A DNA stretch of 64,000 nucleotides, taken from contig CP064988.1 of NCBI GenBank assembly GCA_016699855.1, positions 2,570,501-2,634,500 on the forward strand, written 5' to 3'. Positions 10,445-20,164 of the stretch are shown one piece after another. The notes beneath the pieces are model-generated. The model made no database searches. It had not been told where the DNA came from and saw nothing but the letters and a program-made list of their open reading frames with translations. The position numbers and the translations under genes were made by a program. The stretch comes from Rhodospirillales bacterium (GTDB taxonomy: Bacteria; Pseudomonadota; Alphaproteobacteria; Reyranellales; Reyranellaceae). How positions within the stretch are numbered: position 1 is the stretch's first letter; every line of letters starts with the position of its first letter.

Positions 10445-12391
10445 ATGACCGATTCCCTGCGCCACGACGACCCGGTCGACGACATCGGCCGCAACCCGAC
10501 GACGGGCCCACGATTCGGCGACATCGTCGCCCGCCGCCTGTCGCGGCGCGGCGCCCTGGGCGCGATCGCGGCCGCCGCGGTGGCGCCGGTCACGCTGCGT
10601 CCATCGCTCGCCAAGGCGGTCTCGTCGCTCGGTTTCGCGGAACTGTCGGCCAAGCCGTCGCCGACCCACGCCGTCGCCAAGGGCTACCGCGCCGACATCC
10701 TCATCCGCTGGGGAGATCCGGTCGAGGCCGGCGCACCGGCCTTCGATCCGCGCGCGCTCACGGCGGCGGGACAGTCGAAGCAGTGGGGCTACAACAACGA
10801 TTTCCTCGCCTTCATGCCGCTGCCGCCGGGCTCGACCGCGTCCGACCACGGGCTGCTGGTCGCCAACCACGAGTACACGAACACCGCCTTCATGTGGTCG
10901 GGCATCAAGAGCGACACGGTGATGGCGGCGATGACGCGGGAGCGCGTCGAGGTCGAGCTGGCGGCGCACGGCCTGTCGGTCGTCGAGGTCAAGCGCGCCG
11001 ATGGACGCTGGTCGGTGGTCGCCGGCGGCCGCCACAACCGGCGCCTGCCGATGACGGCGCCGTTCCGCGTCGCCGGGCCGGCGGCGGGCCATCCCCGGCT
11101 GCGCACGTCGGCCGATCCCGCCGGAACGCGCGTTCTGGGAACGCTCAACAACTGCGCCGGCGGCAAGACCCCTTGGGGCACGACGCTGCACGGCGAAGAG
11201 AATTTCCACGCCTATTTCTCCGGAGCGGCGCCGGCGGATTCGGAAGCGGCGGCGCGCAAGCGCTACGGCGTCGGCACCAGCGCGCGCGGCTACCGCTGGT
11301 GGGGAGCGCGCGTCGACCGGTTCGATCTCGCCAAGGAGCCGAACGAACCCAACCGGTTCGGCTGGGTGGTCGAGCTCGATCCCTACGATCCGGCCTCGAC
11401 GCCGGTGATACGCACCGCGCTGGGCCGCTGCAAGCACGAGGGCGCCACGACGGTCGTGAACCGCGACGGCCGCGTCGTCGTCTACAGCGGCGACGACGAG
11501 CGCAACGAGTACATCTACAAATTCGTCACGGCGGGAAGGTTCGATCCCGCGGACCGCGCCGCCAACATGGACCTGCTCGACGCCGGCACGCTGCACGCCG
11601 CGCGCTTCGACGCCGACGGCACGATGCGGTGGCTGCGGCTCGTCCACGGCGAGGGCCCGCTGACGGCGGCCAACGGCTTCGCGTCGCAGGCCGACGTTCT
11701 GATCGAGGCGCGCCGCGCCGCCGATCTGCTAGGCGCCACGCGGATGGACCGGCCGGAGGACGTCGAGACGAATCCGACGACGGGGATCGTCTACGCCGCG
11801 CTGACCAACAACGCCGAGCGCAAGGACGACCAGAAGGATCCGGCGAACCCGCGGGCCGACAACGTCGGCGGCCACATCGTGGCGATGATCCCGCCCGGCG
11901 CGCCGGGCAAGGACGTCGACCACGCCGCAGACACGTTCCGCTGGGAGATCCCGATCCTCGCCGGCGACCCGTCGAAGCCCGGCACGGGCGCGCGCTACCA
12001 CGCCGACACCACGGCGGACGGCTGGTTCGCCTGTCCCGACAACGTCGCCTTCGACCCCAAGGGGCGGCTCTGGATCTCCACCGACACCGGCAGCAACTGG
12101 GTGAAGTTCGGCATCCCCGACGGGTTGTGGGCCTGCGATGTCGCCGGCGACGCCGCCTACCTGACGAAGCGTTTCTTCGCCTGCCCGCTCGGCGCGGAGA
12201 TGTGCGGACCCGAGTTCACTCCGGACGGACGGACGCTGTTCCTCGCCGTGCAGCATCCCGGCACCGACGGGCTGCCCGGCTCCAGCTTCGATACCCCCGC
12301 GACGCGCTGGCCCGACTTCAAGGACGACACGCCGCCCCGCCCCAGCGTGGTGGTCGTCACGCGCGAGGACGGCGGCGAGATCGGAACTTGA
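10445..12391 (+). CDS. phoX: PhoX-family (DUF839) Tat-exported alkaline phosphatase
   Basis: Predicted periplasmic phosphatase that releases phosphate from organic esters. PhoX enzymes use Fe and Ca rather than Zn. A twin-arginine signal is visible at about residues 33-60 (SRRGALGAIAAAAVAP), fitting export of a folded metalloprotein. Family motifs include LLVANHEYTN, NNCAGGKTPWGTTLHGEEN (metal-ligand Cys and Glu region) and RPEDVETNPTTGIVYAALTNN. The length of 648 residues is normal. The ATG at 10445 follows GGAGGGAGC. A single reasonable Pho half-site (GCGTCAT at 10392) with weak 11-base-spaced partners lies upstream; Pho control is likely from function but the box is weak. Confidence 0.88.
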   Translation: MTDSLRHDDPVDDIGRNPTTGPRFGDIVARRLSRRGALGAIAAAAVAPVTLRPSLAKAVSSLGFAELSAKPSPTHAVAKGYRADILIRWGDPVEAGAPAFDPRALTAAGQSKQWGYNNDFLAFMPLPPGSTASDHGLLVANHEYTNTAFMWSGIKSDTVMAAMTRERVEVELAAHGLSVVEVKRADGRWSVVAGGRHNRRLPMTAPFRVAGPAAGHPRLRTSADPAGTRVLGTLNNCAGGKTPWGTTLHGEENFHAYFSGAAPADSEAAARKRYGVGTSARGYRWWGARVDRFDLAKEPNEPNRFGWVVELDPYDPASTPVIRTALGRCKHEGATTVVNRDGRVVVYSGDDERNEYIYKFVTAGRFDPADRAANMDLLDAGTLHAARFDADGTMRWLRLVHGEGPLTAANGFASQADVLIEARRAADLLGATRMDRPEDVETNPTTGIVYAALTNNAERKDDQKDPANPRADNVGGHIVAMIPPGAPGKDVDHAADTFRWEIPILAGDPSKPGTGARYHADTTADGWFACPDNVAFDPKGRLWISTDTGSNWVKFGIPDGLWACDVAGDAAYLTKRFFACPLGAEMCGPEFTPDGRTLFLAVQHPGTDGLPGSSFDTPATRWPDFKDDTPPRPSVVVVTREDGGEIGT

Positions 12392-12495
12392 GGGCGCGTC
12401 CGGCCGGATCCACGCATCTCGCGACGACATATTCTCCGCCGCGCAGCGGGGGAGAGGGCATTCGGCTGCCATCGAGCGGCGCGTCGCGCCGACGT

Positions 12496-13791
12496 CTACA
12501 CCAGACCGGCGACGGGGACAGACGGCCGCCGGTCCGCGCGGGCCGCGACCATGCGGCGGGCGTCGGCGGCGCGGCCGTCCTTGAGGTAGGCAGCCAGCAG
12601 CGTGTTCTCGACCACGTCGCGCTGCGCGCGGCTGCCGCCGATGCGCACGGTCTCGGCCAGCGCCGGCTCGAGGAGCGCGATCGCAGCCGTCCAGTCGCCG
12701 CGGCCGTAGGCGGCGAGGCCCGCCGCCAGGCCGGCCACCACCGGGCTCGCGGGCGAACGTCCGGCGGCCGCGCGCTGCTCCAGTTCGGAGACGACGCGCC
12801 CGACGCCTTCGTGGTCGTCGGCGCCGACGCTGGCCAGGGCGCGGTGCACGTCGACGAAGGCGACGCCGGCCTTGGGAAACGCCTTGTGCGCGTGCTCGCG
12901 CACCTCGGTCCATAGCGCGGCGCGGCGCGGCTGGCCGGCGAGCTCGGCGCGCCACAGGAAGGCCGGCGCGTCGGTGGCGACGTTCAGCGCCGGTCCCCAG
13001 GCGCCGCCGGGATGCACCTGCGCCTCGTAGACCGACCACGCGCGCGCCGCGTCGCCGAGGATCAGCGCGAACAGCGCGACATGCCACGAGATGTGGCAGT
13101 GCATCAGCCCCTCGCGCGGATAGGCCTCGAGCCACGGGCCGAGATAGTCGAGCGCGGCGCGGTCCTCGCCCATCTCGTAGAGCACGTGCGCCTTGATGTG
13201 CGCGCCGTGGGCGTTGCGCGGATTGGCCGCCATGCTGCGCTCGATCAGCGCCAGCGCCTCGTCGAGCCGCCCCGCCTCCTCCAGCGCGAAGGCGAGGACG
13301 GACTGGAACCACCAGTCGTCGGCGAGGTGCGGGCGCAGCGCCTCGAGGAAGGCGACTTGCTCGGGCTCGCGGTCGAGCCGGCCGCTGAAACCGATGAGGC
13401 CGAACACGCCCGTCGCCGGCGCCGCCACCATCGCGTCGCGCGGATGCTCGGCGAGATGGGCGCGCGTCGCCGCCAGCGCCTCGACCGGCCTGCCCTCGAT
13501 CGACAGGCACAGCGCGTCGACATGGGCGCGCTCGCGCGGCGTGGCGTTGGCGGCGAGTTCGCGGGCCTTCGCGGCCGCCGCCCGGGCGCCCGCGACGTCG
13601 GCCAGCAGGAAGCGGGCGCGGGCCAGCGCCGCGTGCGCGACGGCGAAGTCCGGATCGGCCTCGACCGCGCGGGTCAGCTCGGCGACGTCGCCGTGCTCGG
13701 CCGACAGCACCCGGTCGCAACCGGCGACATAGGCGTCGCGCGCGACCCCGGAAGATGTCGTGAGCGGCAGTCCGTAACGATCGGCGAGCAT
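12496..13791 (-). CDS. Tetratricopeptide-repeat protein, TTC38-like family
   Basis: A 431-residue helical-repeat protein without signal peptide. It opens with RYGLPLTTSSGVARDAYVAGCD, a hallmark of the bacterial TTC38-like family, and contains TPR-type helices throughout (ALARARFLLADVAGARAAAAKA; LEEAGRLDEALALIERSMAANPRNAHGAHIKAHV). TPR proteins mediate protein-protein contacts; the partner is unknown. The ATG at 13791 is chosen because homology begins there; in-frame upstream sequence is unrelated. It lies downstream of the rpsA terminator and is probably transcribed separately. Confidence 0.82.
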   Translation of the reverse strand: MLADRYGLPLTTSSGVARDAYVAGCDRVLSAEHGDVAELTRAVEADPDFAVAHAALARARFLLADVAGARAAAAKARELAANATPRERAHVDALCLSIEGRPVEALAATRAHLAEHPRDAMVAAPATGVFGLIGFSGRLDREPEQVAFLEALRPHLADDWWFQSVLAFALEEAGRLDEALALIERSMAANPRNAHGAHIKAHVLYEMGEDRAALDYLGPWLEAYPREGLMHCHISWHVALFALILGDAARAWSVYEAQVHPGGAWGPALNVATDAPAFLWRAELAGQPRRAALWTEVREHAHKAFPKAGVAFVDVHRALASVGADDHEGVGRVVSELEQRAAAGRSPASPVVAGLAAGLAAYGRGDWTAAIALLEPALAETVRIGGSRAQRDVVENTLLAAYLKDGRAADARRMVAARADRRPSVPVAGLV

Positions 13792-13943
13792 GCGTTTCGA
13801 TCCCGTTCGCGAGGGCGGCGCTGGACGGCCGCGATGGTCGAGCATCGATTCAAGGGCGTCAAGTTCGCGCGATCCGTGGCGCCATTCTCCCTCTCTGCGA
13901 ACTGGCGGAGACGGAGAAACGCGCGGCGCCCTCCCGAAACGGA

Positions 13944-13970
13944 ACCGGCCCGCGCGATGCGCGGGCCGGT
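13944..13970 (-). terminator. Terminator after rpsA
   Basis: ACCGGCCCGCG (13944-13954) pairs perfectly with CGCGGGCCGGT (13960-13970) around a 5-base loop. On the minus strand the stem is followed by the T-rich TTCCGTTTC. It lies 26 bases beyond the rpsA stop. Confidence 0.75.
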
Positions 13971-13996
13971 GGTCGTCGTCGGATGGTTGGCGGCGC

Positions 13997-15712
13997 CTAC
14001 TTGTCGGCGTCGCGCTGCTGCTTCTTGAGGGCGGCGCCGAGGATGTCGCCGAGGCTGGCGCCCGAGTCGGACGAACCGTAGTCGGCCATCGCCTGCTTCT
14101 CCTCGTCGGCCTCGCGCGCCTTGACCGACAGCACGACGCGGCGCGAGGCGCGGTCGATGTTGGTGACCTTGGCGTCGATCTTGTCGCCGACCGCGTAGCG
14201 GTCGGGCCGCTGCTCGGAGCGGTCGCGGCTGAGCTCGGTCTTGCGGATGAAGCCCGGGATGCCGTCGGCAACCGTGACGTCGAGGCCGGTCTCCTGGACG
14301 CCGGCCACGACCGCCGTGACGATCTCGCCCTTCTTCAGGTTGCCGACCTTCTCGAACGGATCGTTCAGCAGCTGCTTGATGCCGAGCGAGATGCGCTCCT
14401 TCTCGGTGTCGACGTCGAGCACCTTCACCTTGACCACGTCGCCCTTCTTGTGGTCGCGGATCGCCTCCTCGCCGGTCTTGTCCCACGACAGGTCGCTGAG
14501 GTGGACCATGCCGTCGATGTCGCCGGGCAGGCCGACGAACAGGCCGAACTCGGTGATGTTGCGGACCTCGCCCTCGATCTCCGTGCCGGCGGGGTACTTG
14601 TCGCCGAACGTGTCCCACGGATTGTCGAGGCACTGCTTGAGGCCCAGCGAGATGCGGCGCTTGGTCATGTCGACGTCGAGCACCATCACCTCGACCTCCT
14701 GGGAGGTCGACACGATCTTGCCCGGATGGACGTTCTTCTTGGTCCAGCTCATCTCCGAGACGTGGACCAGTCCCTCGACGCCCGGCTCCAGCTCGACGAA
14801 CGCGCCGTAGTCGGTGATGTTGGTGACGCGGCCCTTGACCCGCAGGTTGGCGGGGTACTTGGCGCCGGCGCCGTCCCACGGATCGCTCATCAGCTGCTTC
14901 ATGCCGAGCGAGATGCGCTGCGTCTCCGGGTTGAAGCGGACGACCTGCACCTTGACCTGCTGGCCGATGCTGAGCGCCTCGGACGGATGGTTGATGCGCT
15001 TCCACGCGATGTCGGTGACGTGCAGCAGGCCGTCGACGCCGCCGAGGTCCACGAACGCGCCGTAGTCGGTGATGTTCTTGACCACGCCGTCGAGCACCTG
15101 GCCCTCGCTGAGCTGGCCCATCAGGCGGGTGCGGTCCTCGGCGCGGCTCTCCTCGAGCACGGCGCGGCGCGACACCACGATGTTGCCGCGGCGGCGGTCC
15201 ATCTTGAGGATCTGGAACGGCTGCGGCGTGCCCATCAGCGGGGTGATGTCGCGCACCGGGCGGATGTCGACCTGGCTGCCCGGCAGGAACGCCACGGCGC
15301 CGTTGAGGTCGACCGTGAAGCCGCCCTTGACGCGGCCGAAGATGGTGCCGTCGACGCGGCGGTTGTCGGCGAACGACTTCTCGAGGACGGTCCACGACTC
15401 CTCGCGGCGCGCCTTGTCGCGCGACAGCATCGCCTCGCCTTCGCGGTTCTCCATCCGCTCGACGTAGACCTCGACGAAGTCGCCGATCTTGATCTCGCCG
15501 GACTGCCCGCCGTGCGCGAACTCCTTCAGCGGGATACGCCCCTCGGACTTGAGGCCGACGTCGACGACGGCGAAGTCGCCGACCACGTTGACGACGCAGC
15601 CGCGCACGACGGCGCCTTCGAAGCCCTGGGACTTGCCCAGCGAGTCGTCGAGCAGGGCCGCGAAATCGGCGGTCGACGGATCGCTCTCGCGCAGCGCGGA
15701 ACGCTTTGCCAT
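13997..15712 (-). CDS. rpsA: 30S ribosomal protein S1
   Basis: RNA-binding protein of the small ribosomal subunit that helps load mRNA during initiation. The 571 residues hold six S1 (OB-fold) repeats; the later ones show the repeated pattern VxxITDYGAFVELxxGVEGLVHVSEMSW. The C-terminus is the short lysine-rich tail usual in alphaproteobacteria. The start MAKRSALRESDPS follows a GAGGAGAGACG ribosome-binding site; a longer in-frame start at 15775 reads through the leader and is less likely. In relatives it normally follows aroA and cmk and precedes ihfB; here cmk is adjacent but aroA and ihfB are not. Confidence 0.97.
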   Translation of the reverse strand: MAKRSALRESDPSTADFAALLDDSLGKSQGFEGAVVRGCVVNVVGDFAVVDVGLKSEGRIPLKEFAHGGQSGEIKIGDFVEVYVERMENREGEAMLSRDKARREESWTVLEKSFADNRRVDGTIFGRVKGGFTVDLNGAVAFLPGSQVDIRPVRDITPLMGTPQPFQILKMDRRRGNIVVSRRAVLEESRAEDRTRLMGQLSEGQVLDGVVKNITDYGAFVDLGGVDGLLHVTDIAWKRINHPSEALSIGQQVKVQVVRFNPETQRISLGMKQLMSDPWDGAGAKYPANLRVKGRVTNITDYGAFVELEPGVEGLVHVSEMSWTKKNVHPGKIVSTSQEVEVMVLDVDMTKRRISLGLKQCLDNPWDTFGDKYPAGTEIEGEVRNITEFGLFVGLPGDIDGMVHLSDLSWDKTGEEAIRDHKKGDVVKVKVLDVDTEKERISLGIKQLLNDPFEKVGNLKKGEIVTAVVAGVQETGLDVTVADGIPGFIRKTELSRDRSEQRPDRYAVGDKIDAKVTNIDRASRRVVLSVKAREADEEKQAMADYGSSDSGASLGDILGAALKKQQRDADK

Positions 15713-15873
15713 GAATCGTCTCTCCTCGCATCGATCCCGGGCGTGGGTGCTCCGCCCGTCGGCCAGCCGGTTCATCCGGCGGATCCAGTGCCTGGTGACG
15801 CCGCGGTCGCGCGCACGACCTCGTCCGCGCGGCCCAGCCGTCGGTACCCCTTCCGCGCGCGCCGCCGACGGCT

Positions 15874-16521
15874 TCAGGCCCGGCGCGCGTGGATCCTCGA
15901 CTCGATGAACGCGACCGCCCGCGCGAACGCCGCGTCGGCGTCGAGGGCGCTCGTATCCAGGGTGAAGGCGTCGTCGGCCGGTTTGAGCGGGGCGCTGTCG
16001 CGCTCGCTGTCCCGCCGGTCCCGCGACGCCATCTCGTCGAGAATGGCGCGCTTTATAGGGGCCGCCCCGCGCTGTTGCAACTCAAGGAATCGCCTGTGCG
16101 CGCGCGCCTCAAGGCCGGCGGTGACGAAGATTTTCGCATCCGCGCGCGGACAGATGACCGTGCCGATGTCGCGGCCGTCGAGCACCGCGCCGGCCTTGCC
16201 GTCCGGCGGCCGGGCCGCGAAGGCGCGCTGCCAGTCCAGCAGGGCCGCCCGCACCTCGGGGATCGCGGCCACCACGGAGGCCGCCGCGCCGGTGGCCTCG
16301 CTGCGCAGCTCCGGATCTTCCAGATCAGCCGGTTGTATGGAGCGCGCCGCCGCCACCGCGGATGTGGGGTCGGACGGCTCCGCGCCGGTCCGCAACACCC
16401 GCATGCCGACCGCCCGGTACAAGCCGCCCGTATCCAGATGCGCGAGCCCGTAATGCGCCGCCAGCCGCCGCGCCAGCGTGCCTTTGCCGGCCGCCGCGGG
16501 GCCGTCGATGGCGATGATCAT
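15874..16521 (-). CDS. cmk: Cytidylate kinase
   Basis: Phosphorylates CMP and dCMP to the diphosphates in pyrimidine salvage and RNA turnover. It has 215 residues. The P-loop GPAAAGKGT is at residues 7-15, followed by YGLAHLDTGGLYRAVG (CMP-binding), VLDGRDIGTVICPRADAKIFV and the LID region RRFLELQQRG...RDRRDSERDSAPL. All key residues are present. The ATG at 16521 (MIIAIDGP) is clear. It precedes rpsA by 161 bases in the conserved cmk-rpsA order, but aroA, usually immediately upstream, is 8.5 kb away. Confidence 0.96.
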   Translation of the reverse strand: MIIAIDGPAAAGKGTLARRLAAHYGLAHLDTGGLYRAVGMRVLRTGAEPSDPTSAVAAARSIQPADLEDPELRSEATGAAASVVAAIPEVRAALLDWQRAFAARPPDGKAGAVLDGRDIGTVICPRADAKIFVTAGLEARAHRRFLELQQRGAAPIKRAILDEMASRDRRDSERDSAPLKPADDAFTLDTSALDADAAFARAVAFIESRIHARRA

Positions 16522-16555
16522 GGGGCGCCTTCCTGACGCCCCCTGCCGGCGGTTG

Positions 16556-18214
16556 TCAATCCGCCGCGGCAGCCATGCGGACGGGCGCGACCGGCGTCGA
16601 GCGGCGCTGGGAGCGGGAGAGGAGGTAGGCGGGGACCAGCGCCACCAGGGTGGTGCCCGCGACCAGCAAGAACGTGTCCTGGAACGCCATGGTCTGGCTC
16701 TGCGCTTGCAGCATGGCGCCGAGGTGCTCCAAGGCGACGCCATGGCGCACGTTGGCCGACAATCCCGCCGCCAGCAGCAGCGATTCGACCTTGGCGATCA
16801 GCAGGTCGCTGGTGTGGTTGGAGAAGCTCTGGGTGGCGGTCAGCGCCTCGGCGTGGAACCGGGCGCGGTTCTCGAGGAACGCCACGAACAGGATCGTGCC
16901 GAAGGCGCCGCCGAGCTGGCGCACGAAGTTCACCGCGCCCGCCCCCTGCCGCAGCCGCTCCGGCGGCAGCGCCTTGAGCGAGGAGGCGTTGAGGCTGGGG
17001 TTGATGAAGCCCAGCCCCAGCCGCGACACCAGGGTCACGACGGCCAGGGTCCAGAACGTGGTGTCGACGTCTGCGCCGGCCAGCGCCACGAAGCCGGCCG
17101 CGAAGGTCAGCAGCCCGCCCATGATCATCAGCGCCGGCGGCGTCGCGTCCGACAGCCGGCCCGCGACCGGAAAGATCACCGCCAGCATCAGGCCGGCCGG
17201 CATCATCATCAGCCCCGACACCAGCGGCGTGAACCCCTGCGTGGTCTGCACGAACACCGGCACCAGGTAGGTCGAGCCCAGCATGCAGGCGCCGAAGATG
17301 AAGGCCACGATGGCGGCCGACGCGAACTGCCGGTCGGCGAACATGCGCACGTCGAGCAGCGGCTTCTCGACCCGCAGATCCCAGGCGATGAACGCCACCG
17401 TGGCGGCGGCGCCGACCGCCAGCCGCAGCACGATGGCGCCGGAATCCCAGCCCTCGCGCTGGCCGTTGGCGAAGCCCGTCATCAGGCCGAGCAGGCCGAC
17501 GCACATCAGGATGAACCCGGTCCAGTCGAACCGCGGCAGCGACCGCGGCCACGGCTGCGTCGGCATGAACAGCGCGCCGAGGATCGCGGCCGCGAGGCAG
17601 AACGGCAGGGCGATGAAGAACACGTAGCGCCAGTTGAAGAACTCGATCATCAGCCCGCCCAGCGTCGGGCCGATCGCCGGCGCGAACACCACGCCCAGCC
17701 CGAACACGCCCATCGCCATGCCGCGGCGGTCGGCCGGGAACACCGCGAAGATGATCGCCATCACCAGCGGCTGCGCCACGCCCGAGGAGAAACCCTGCAG
17801 CACGCGGGCCAGGATCAGCACGTCCTCGTTGGGCGCCGTGCCGCCGGTCACCGCGCCGCACGAGAACACCGCCAGCGCCGTGATGAAGGTGCGCCGCTCG
17901 CCCAGCACGCCGACCACCCAGGCGTTGAGCACCATGCCCACGGTCATGCTCGAGGTGTAGGCCGACGACATCCACTGCGCGGTGTCCTGGCCGATGCCGA
18001 AGGCGCCCATCACGTCGGGCACCGCGACGTTGACCGTCGTCATGCTCAGCACCATCGCGAGGACGCCGACCATGCCGGCGATCGTCACCCACCACCGGTA
18101 CGCCGCCCCGTACCGCGCCGCCAGCGCCTCGGCGTTATCGTACGGCACGGGCGCGTCCGGTGGCCACGCTCGCGCTCTCCTTCCGGGAGCGACGGCGCGC
18201 GCGCCGCGCTCCAT
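16556..18214 (-). CDS. emrB: DHA2-family MFS multidrug exporter, EmrB type
   Basis: Proton-driven inner-membrane exporter with about 14 membrane segments (DHA2 family), expected to work with the membrane-fusion protein encoded upstream on the same strand. Motif A-like GVLGERRTFITA follows the second segment, and the drug:H+ antiporter motif C appears as GLGVVFAPAIGPTLGG. The product is 552 residues if the ATG at 18214 is used. That start abuts a family A palindrome and has no good ribosome-binding site; an in-frame GTG about 20 codons later is an alternative. The first 40 residues are not typical of the family. The gap to the emrA-like gene (392 bases) is filled with repeats. Confidence 0.87.
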   Translation of the reverse strand: MERGARAVAPGRRARAWPPDAPVPYDNAEALAARYGAAYRWWVTIAGMVGVLAMVLSMTTVNVAVPDVMGAFGIGQDTAQWMSSAYTSSMTVGMVLNAWVVGVLGERRTFITALAVFSCGAVTGGTAPNEDVLILARVLQGFSSGVAQPLVMAIIFAVFPADRRGMAMGVFGLGVVFAPAIGPTLGGLMIEFFNWRYVFFIALPFCLAAAILGALFMPTQPWPRSLPRFDWTGFILMCVGLLGLMTGFANGQREGWDSGAIVLRLAVGAAATVAFIAWDLRVEKPLLDVRMFADRQFASAAIVAFIFGACMLGSTYLVPVFVQTTQGFTPLVSGLMMMPAGLMLAVIFPVAGRLSDATPPALMIMGGLLTFAAGFVALAGADVDTTFWTLAVVTLVSRLGLGFINPSLNASSLKALPPERLRQGAGAVNFVRQLGGAFGTILFVAFLENRARFHAEALTATQSFSNHTSDLLIAKVESLLLAAGLSANVRHGVALEHLGAMLQAQSQTMAFQDTFLLVAGTTLVALVPAYLLSRSQRRSTPVAPVRMAAAAD

Positions 18215-18215
18215 C

Positions 18216-18282
18216 CGTCATCCCGAGCGCGGCGAGGGATCTTTCAACGGCCGAAAGATCCCTCGCCGCGCTCGGGATGACG
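18216..18282. repeat. Family A palindrome, copy 1
   Basis: Inverted repeat of about 30-base arms (GTCATCCCGAGCGCGGCGAG and its complement) with a short loop. It sits immediately upstream of the emrB start, between emrA and emrB. Confidence 0.9.
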
Positions 18283-18354
18283 ACGCGGTCGGCATGCGTC
18301 CGTCCGGAACGCTTGGCGATCGTATCTGGCCGCGCGAAGCGTCGTTCTCCTTCA

Positions 18355-18511
18355 TCCTCCCTCCCCCCTTGTGGGAGAGGGTTGGGGTGGGGGGTCCGAC
18401 GCCGACCACGAGCGGAATCGTCCACCGCCACGCACCTCAGGCGGTCACCACAAATCGCGGGCGCGGTGCGGTGGCCCCCTCCCCGACCCTCCCCCACAAG
18501 GGGGGAGGGAG
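18355..18511. repeat. Inverted pair of family C elements
   Basis: CTCCCCCCTTGTGGGAGAGG-type sequence near 18358-18397 recurs in inverted orientation at 18474-18511. Together they form a large potential hairpin between emrA and emrB. No gene is visible inside. Confidence 0.75.
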
Positions 18512-18606
18512 CGTGAGGAGAGCGCCGGGAACTTCGCGCAAGTGGGCCGTGCCGGGAACGCGAGGCCCGGAGGTCCGATGATCGCGCGGTCGCCGCCGCC
18601 GCCGCG

Positions 18607-19699
18607 CTACCGCAGGTCAATGGCCACCTCGACCATCATGCCGGGAGCGAGCGGGCGGGGCATGGTGGTGAACTCGATCTTCACCGGCACGCGCTGCGTG
18701 ATCTTGGTGAAATTGCCCGACGGGTTGGGCGTCGGCAGCAGCGCGAAGCGCGCCGTCGTGGCGCTGCCGACGCGCGCGACCTTGCCGCGGAAGCGGTCGT
18801 TGGGGAACGCGTCGACGGTGACGTCGACGATCTGCCCGAGCTTCAGGTCGCGCAGATGCGTCTCCTTGATGTTGGCCTCGACCCACACGGCGGCGGGGTT
18901 GTGCAGGGATCAGCAGCCGCTGGCCCGAGCCGACATACTCGCCGGGGATCACGAAGGTGCGGTCGATGATGGCCGGCACCGGCGCGCGCAGGGTGCGGTC
19001 CTCGACGTCGACCAGCTGCTGGCGGAGCTGGGCGCCGAGATCGGCCTCGACGTGCTCGAGCCGCGCCAGCTGGCCGTCGAGCACCGCCAGCCGGTCGCGC
19101 TCGCCATGCGCCTCGGCCAGCGCGCCCTCGGCCTGGGCGCGCTCGGCGTCCATGCGCCGTTTGGTGTTCTCCAGCCGCGTGACGGCGGCCTGCGCGGTCT
19201 CGAGCTGCTTCTCGGTGACGACCTTTCGCTCGTAGAGCAGGCGCGTGCGGTCGAGCTCCTGGCGGGCCAGCAGGATGTCGGAATCGAGCGCGTCGCGGGC
19301 GGCGCCGGTGACCTCGACGGCCGAGCCGCGGGTGCGCGACTTGGCGTCGATCTGGTTCTCGACCATCCGGCGCTCGGCCTGCAGGCGGACGCGGTCGGCC
19401 TGCACGCCCAGCAGCTGCGCCCGCAGCGCCTCGGCCCGCAGCTTGGCGACGCGGTCGTCGATGCGGGCGATGATCTGGCCGGCCGCCACCGTCTCGCCCT
19501 CGCGCACCGCCAGATCCATCACCCAGCCCTCGGCCCGGCTCGACATGGTGATCATGTCGGCGGTCACCCGGGCGTCGGATTCGTAGACATGGGTGGCGCG
19601 CAGATACACCTCGCGGGCGCCGAACACGGCGACGACCGCGAGCACCGTCACGATGATCAGGAGCCGCACGCGCTGGGCCGCGAACGCTGGCCTCGTCAT
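18607..19699 (-). CDS. emrA: HlyD/EmrA-type membrane-fusion protein, single-base frameshift
   Basis: Periplasmic adaptor that would connect the EmrB-like exporter to an outer-membrane channel. One N-terminal membrane anchor is present (LLIIVTVLAVVAVF), then a lipoyl half (GWVMDLAVREGETVAAGQIIARID), a long coiled coil rich in Arg/Glu/Ala, and the C-terminal barrel (NIKETHLRDLKLGQIVDVTVDAFPN; RVPVKIEF). The frame breaks at GGG 18906-18908, where one extra base separates GSGQRLLI from LHNPAAVWVEANIKE. Corrected length is 363 residues, normal for the family. A perfect 12-base palindrome lies 230 bases upstream. Confidence 0.86.
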
Positions 19700-19932
19700 T
19701 CCATCCCTCGTTGGCGCGGCGGGCCGAAATTTCCCGCACCGCGCCGCGGGATTGTCAGCCCGCTCCCCGCCTTGTCCAAGCCCCTCCGGCACAGGTCAGC
19801 CACGCGGCAGATGGTGACATTCGCGGACGGCCTGGAAATTGTCCCCCTCGGCATGCGCGGGACCGGTTTGAGATCCCGTCGCCACGGCATCGGATCGCTC
19901 CCGCCGACGCGCGCGCGGGCCGGTCCGGGCGT

Positions 19933-19963
19933 TTGTATATTGTATTTTGTATACAATATACAA
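19933..19963. promoter_or_regulatory. Perfect AT-rich operator-like palindrome
   Basis: TTGTATATTGTA (19933-19944) and TACAATATACAA (19952-19963) form a perfect 12-base inverted repeat with a 7-base centre, in otherwise GC-rich DNA upstream of emrA. The TTGTATAC-like core resembles GntR/FCD-type operators. The cognate regulator is not in the window, so this is a candidate only. Confidence 0.5.
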
Positions 19964-19989
19964 TTTGACCAGAAAGTAAGTAGGGCTTT

Positions 19990-20062
19990 GGGCTCAGGCC
20001 TGCAAAACGGCGGATTTTCCGGCGTCGGCGGCGCGAATTTGCCGTTTTGCAGGCCTGACCCC
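19990..20062. repeat. Family B palindrome, copy 1
   Basis: Arms GGGCTCAGGCCTGCAAAACG and complement CGTTTTGCAGGCCTGACCCC surround a variable GC-rich centre. The left arm has one mismatch to the family consensus GGGGTCAGG. Confidence 0.9.
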
Positions 20063-20085
20063 GAAGCTTCCCGACTCCGTGCTGT

Positions 20086-20150
20086 TACTCGGGAAACGGT
20101 GGGTTGGTCTAGCGCCGGCCGCTAGAAGCCACCGTTTCGCGGGCCTGACC
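20086..20150. repeat. Degenerate family B-like palindrome
   Basis: CGGGAAACGGTGG pairs with CCACCGTTTCGCGGG. The right side runs into GGGCCTGACC, resembling a diverged family B right arm. The relationship is inferred. Confidence 0.45.
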
Positions 20151-20164
20151 GCGAACGCTTCCAC

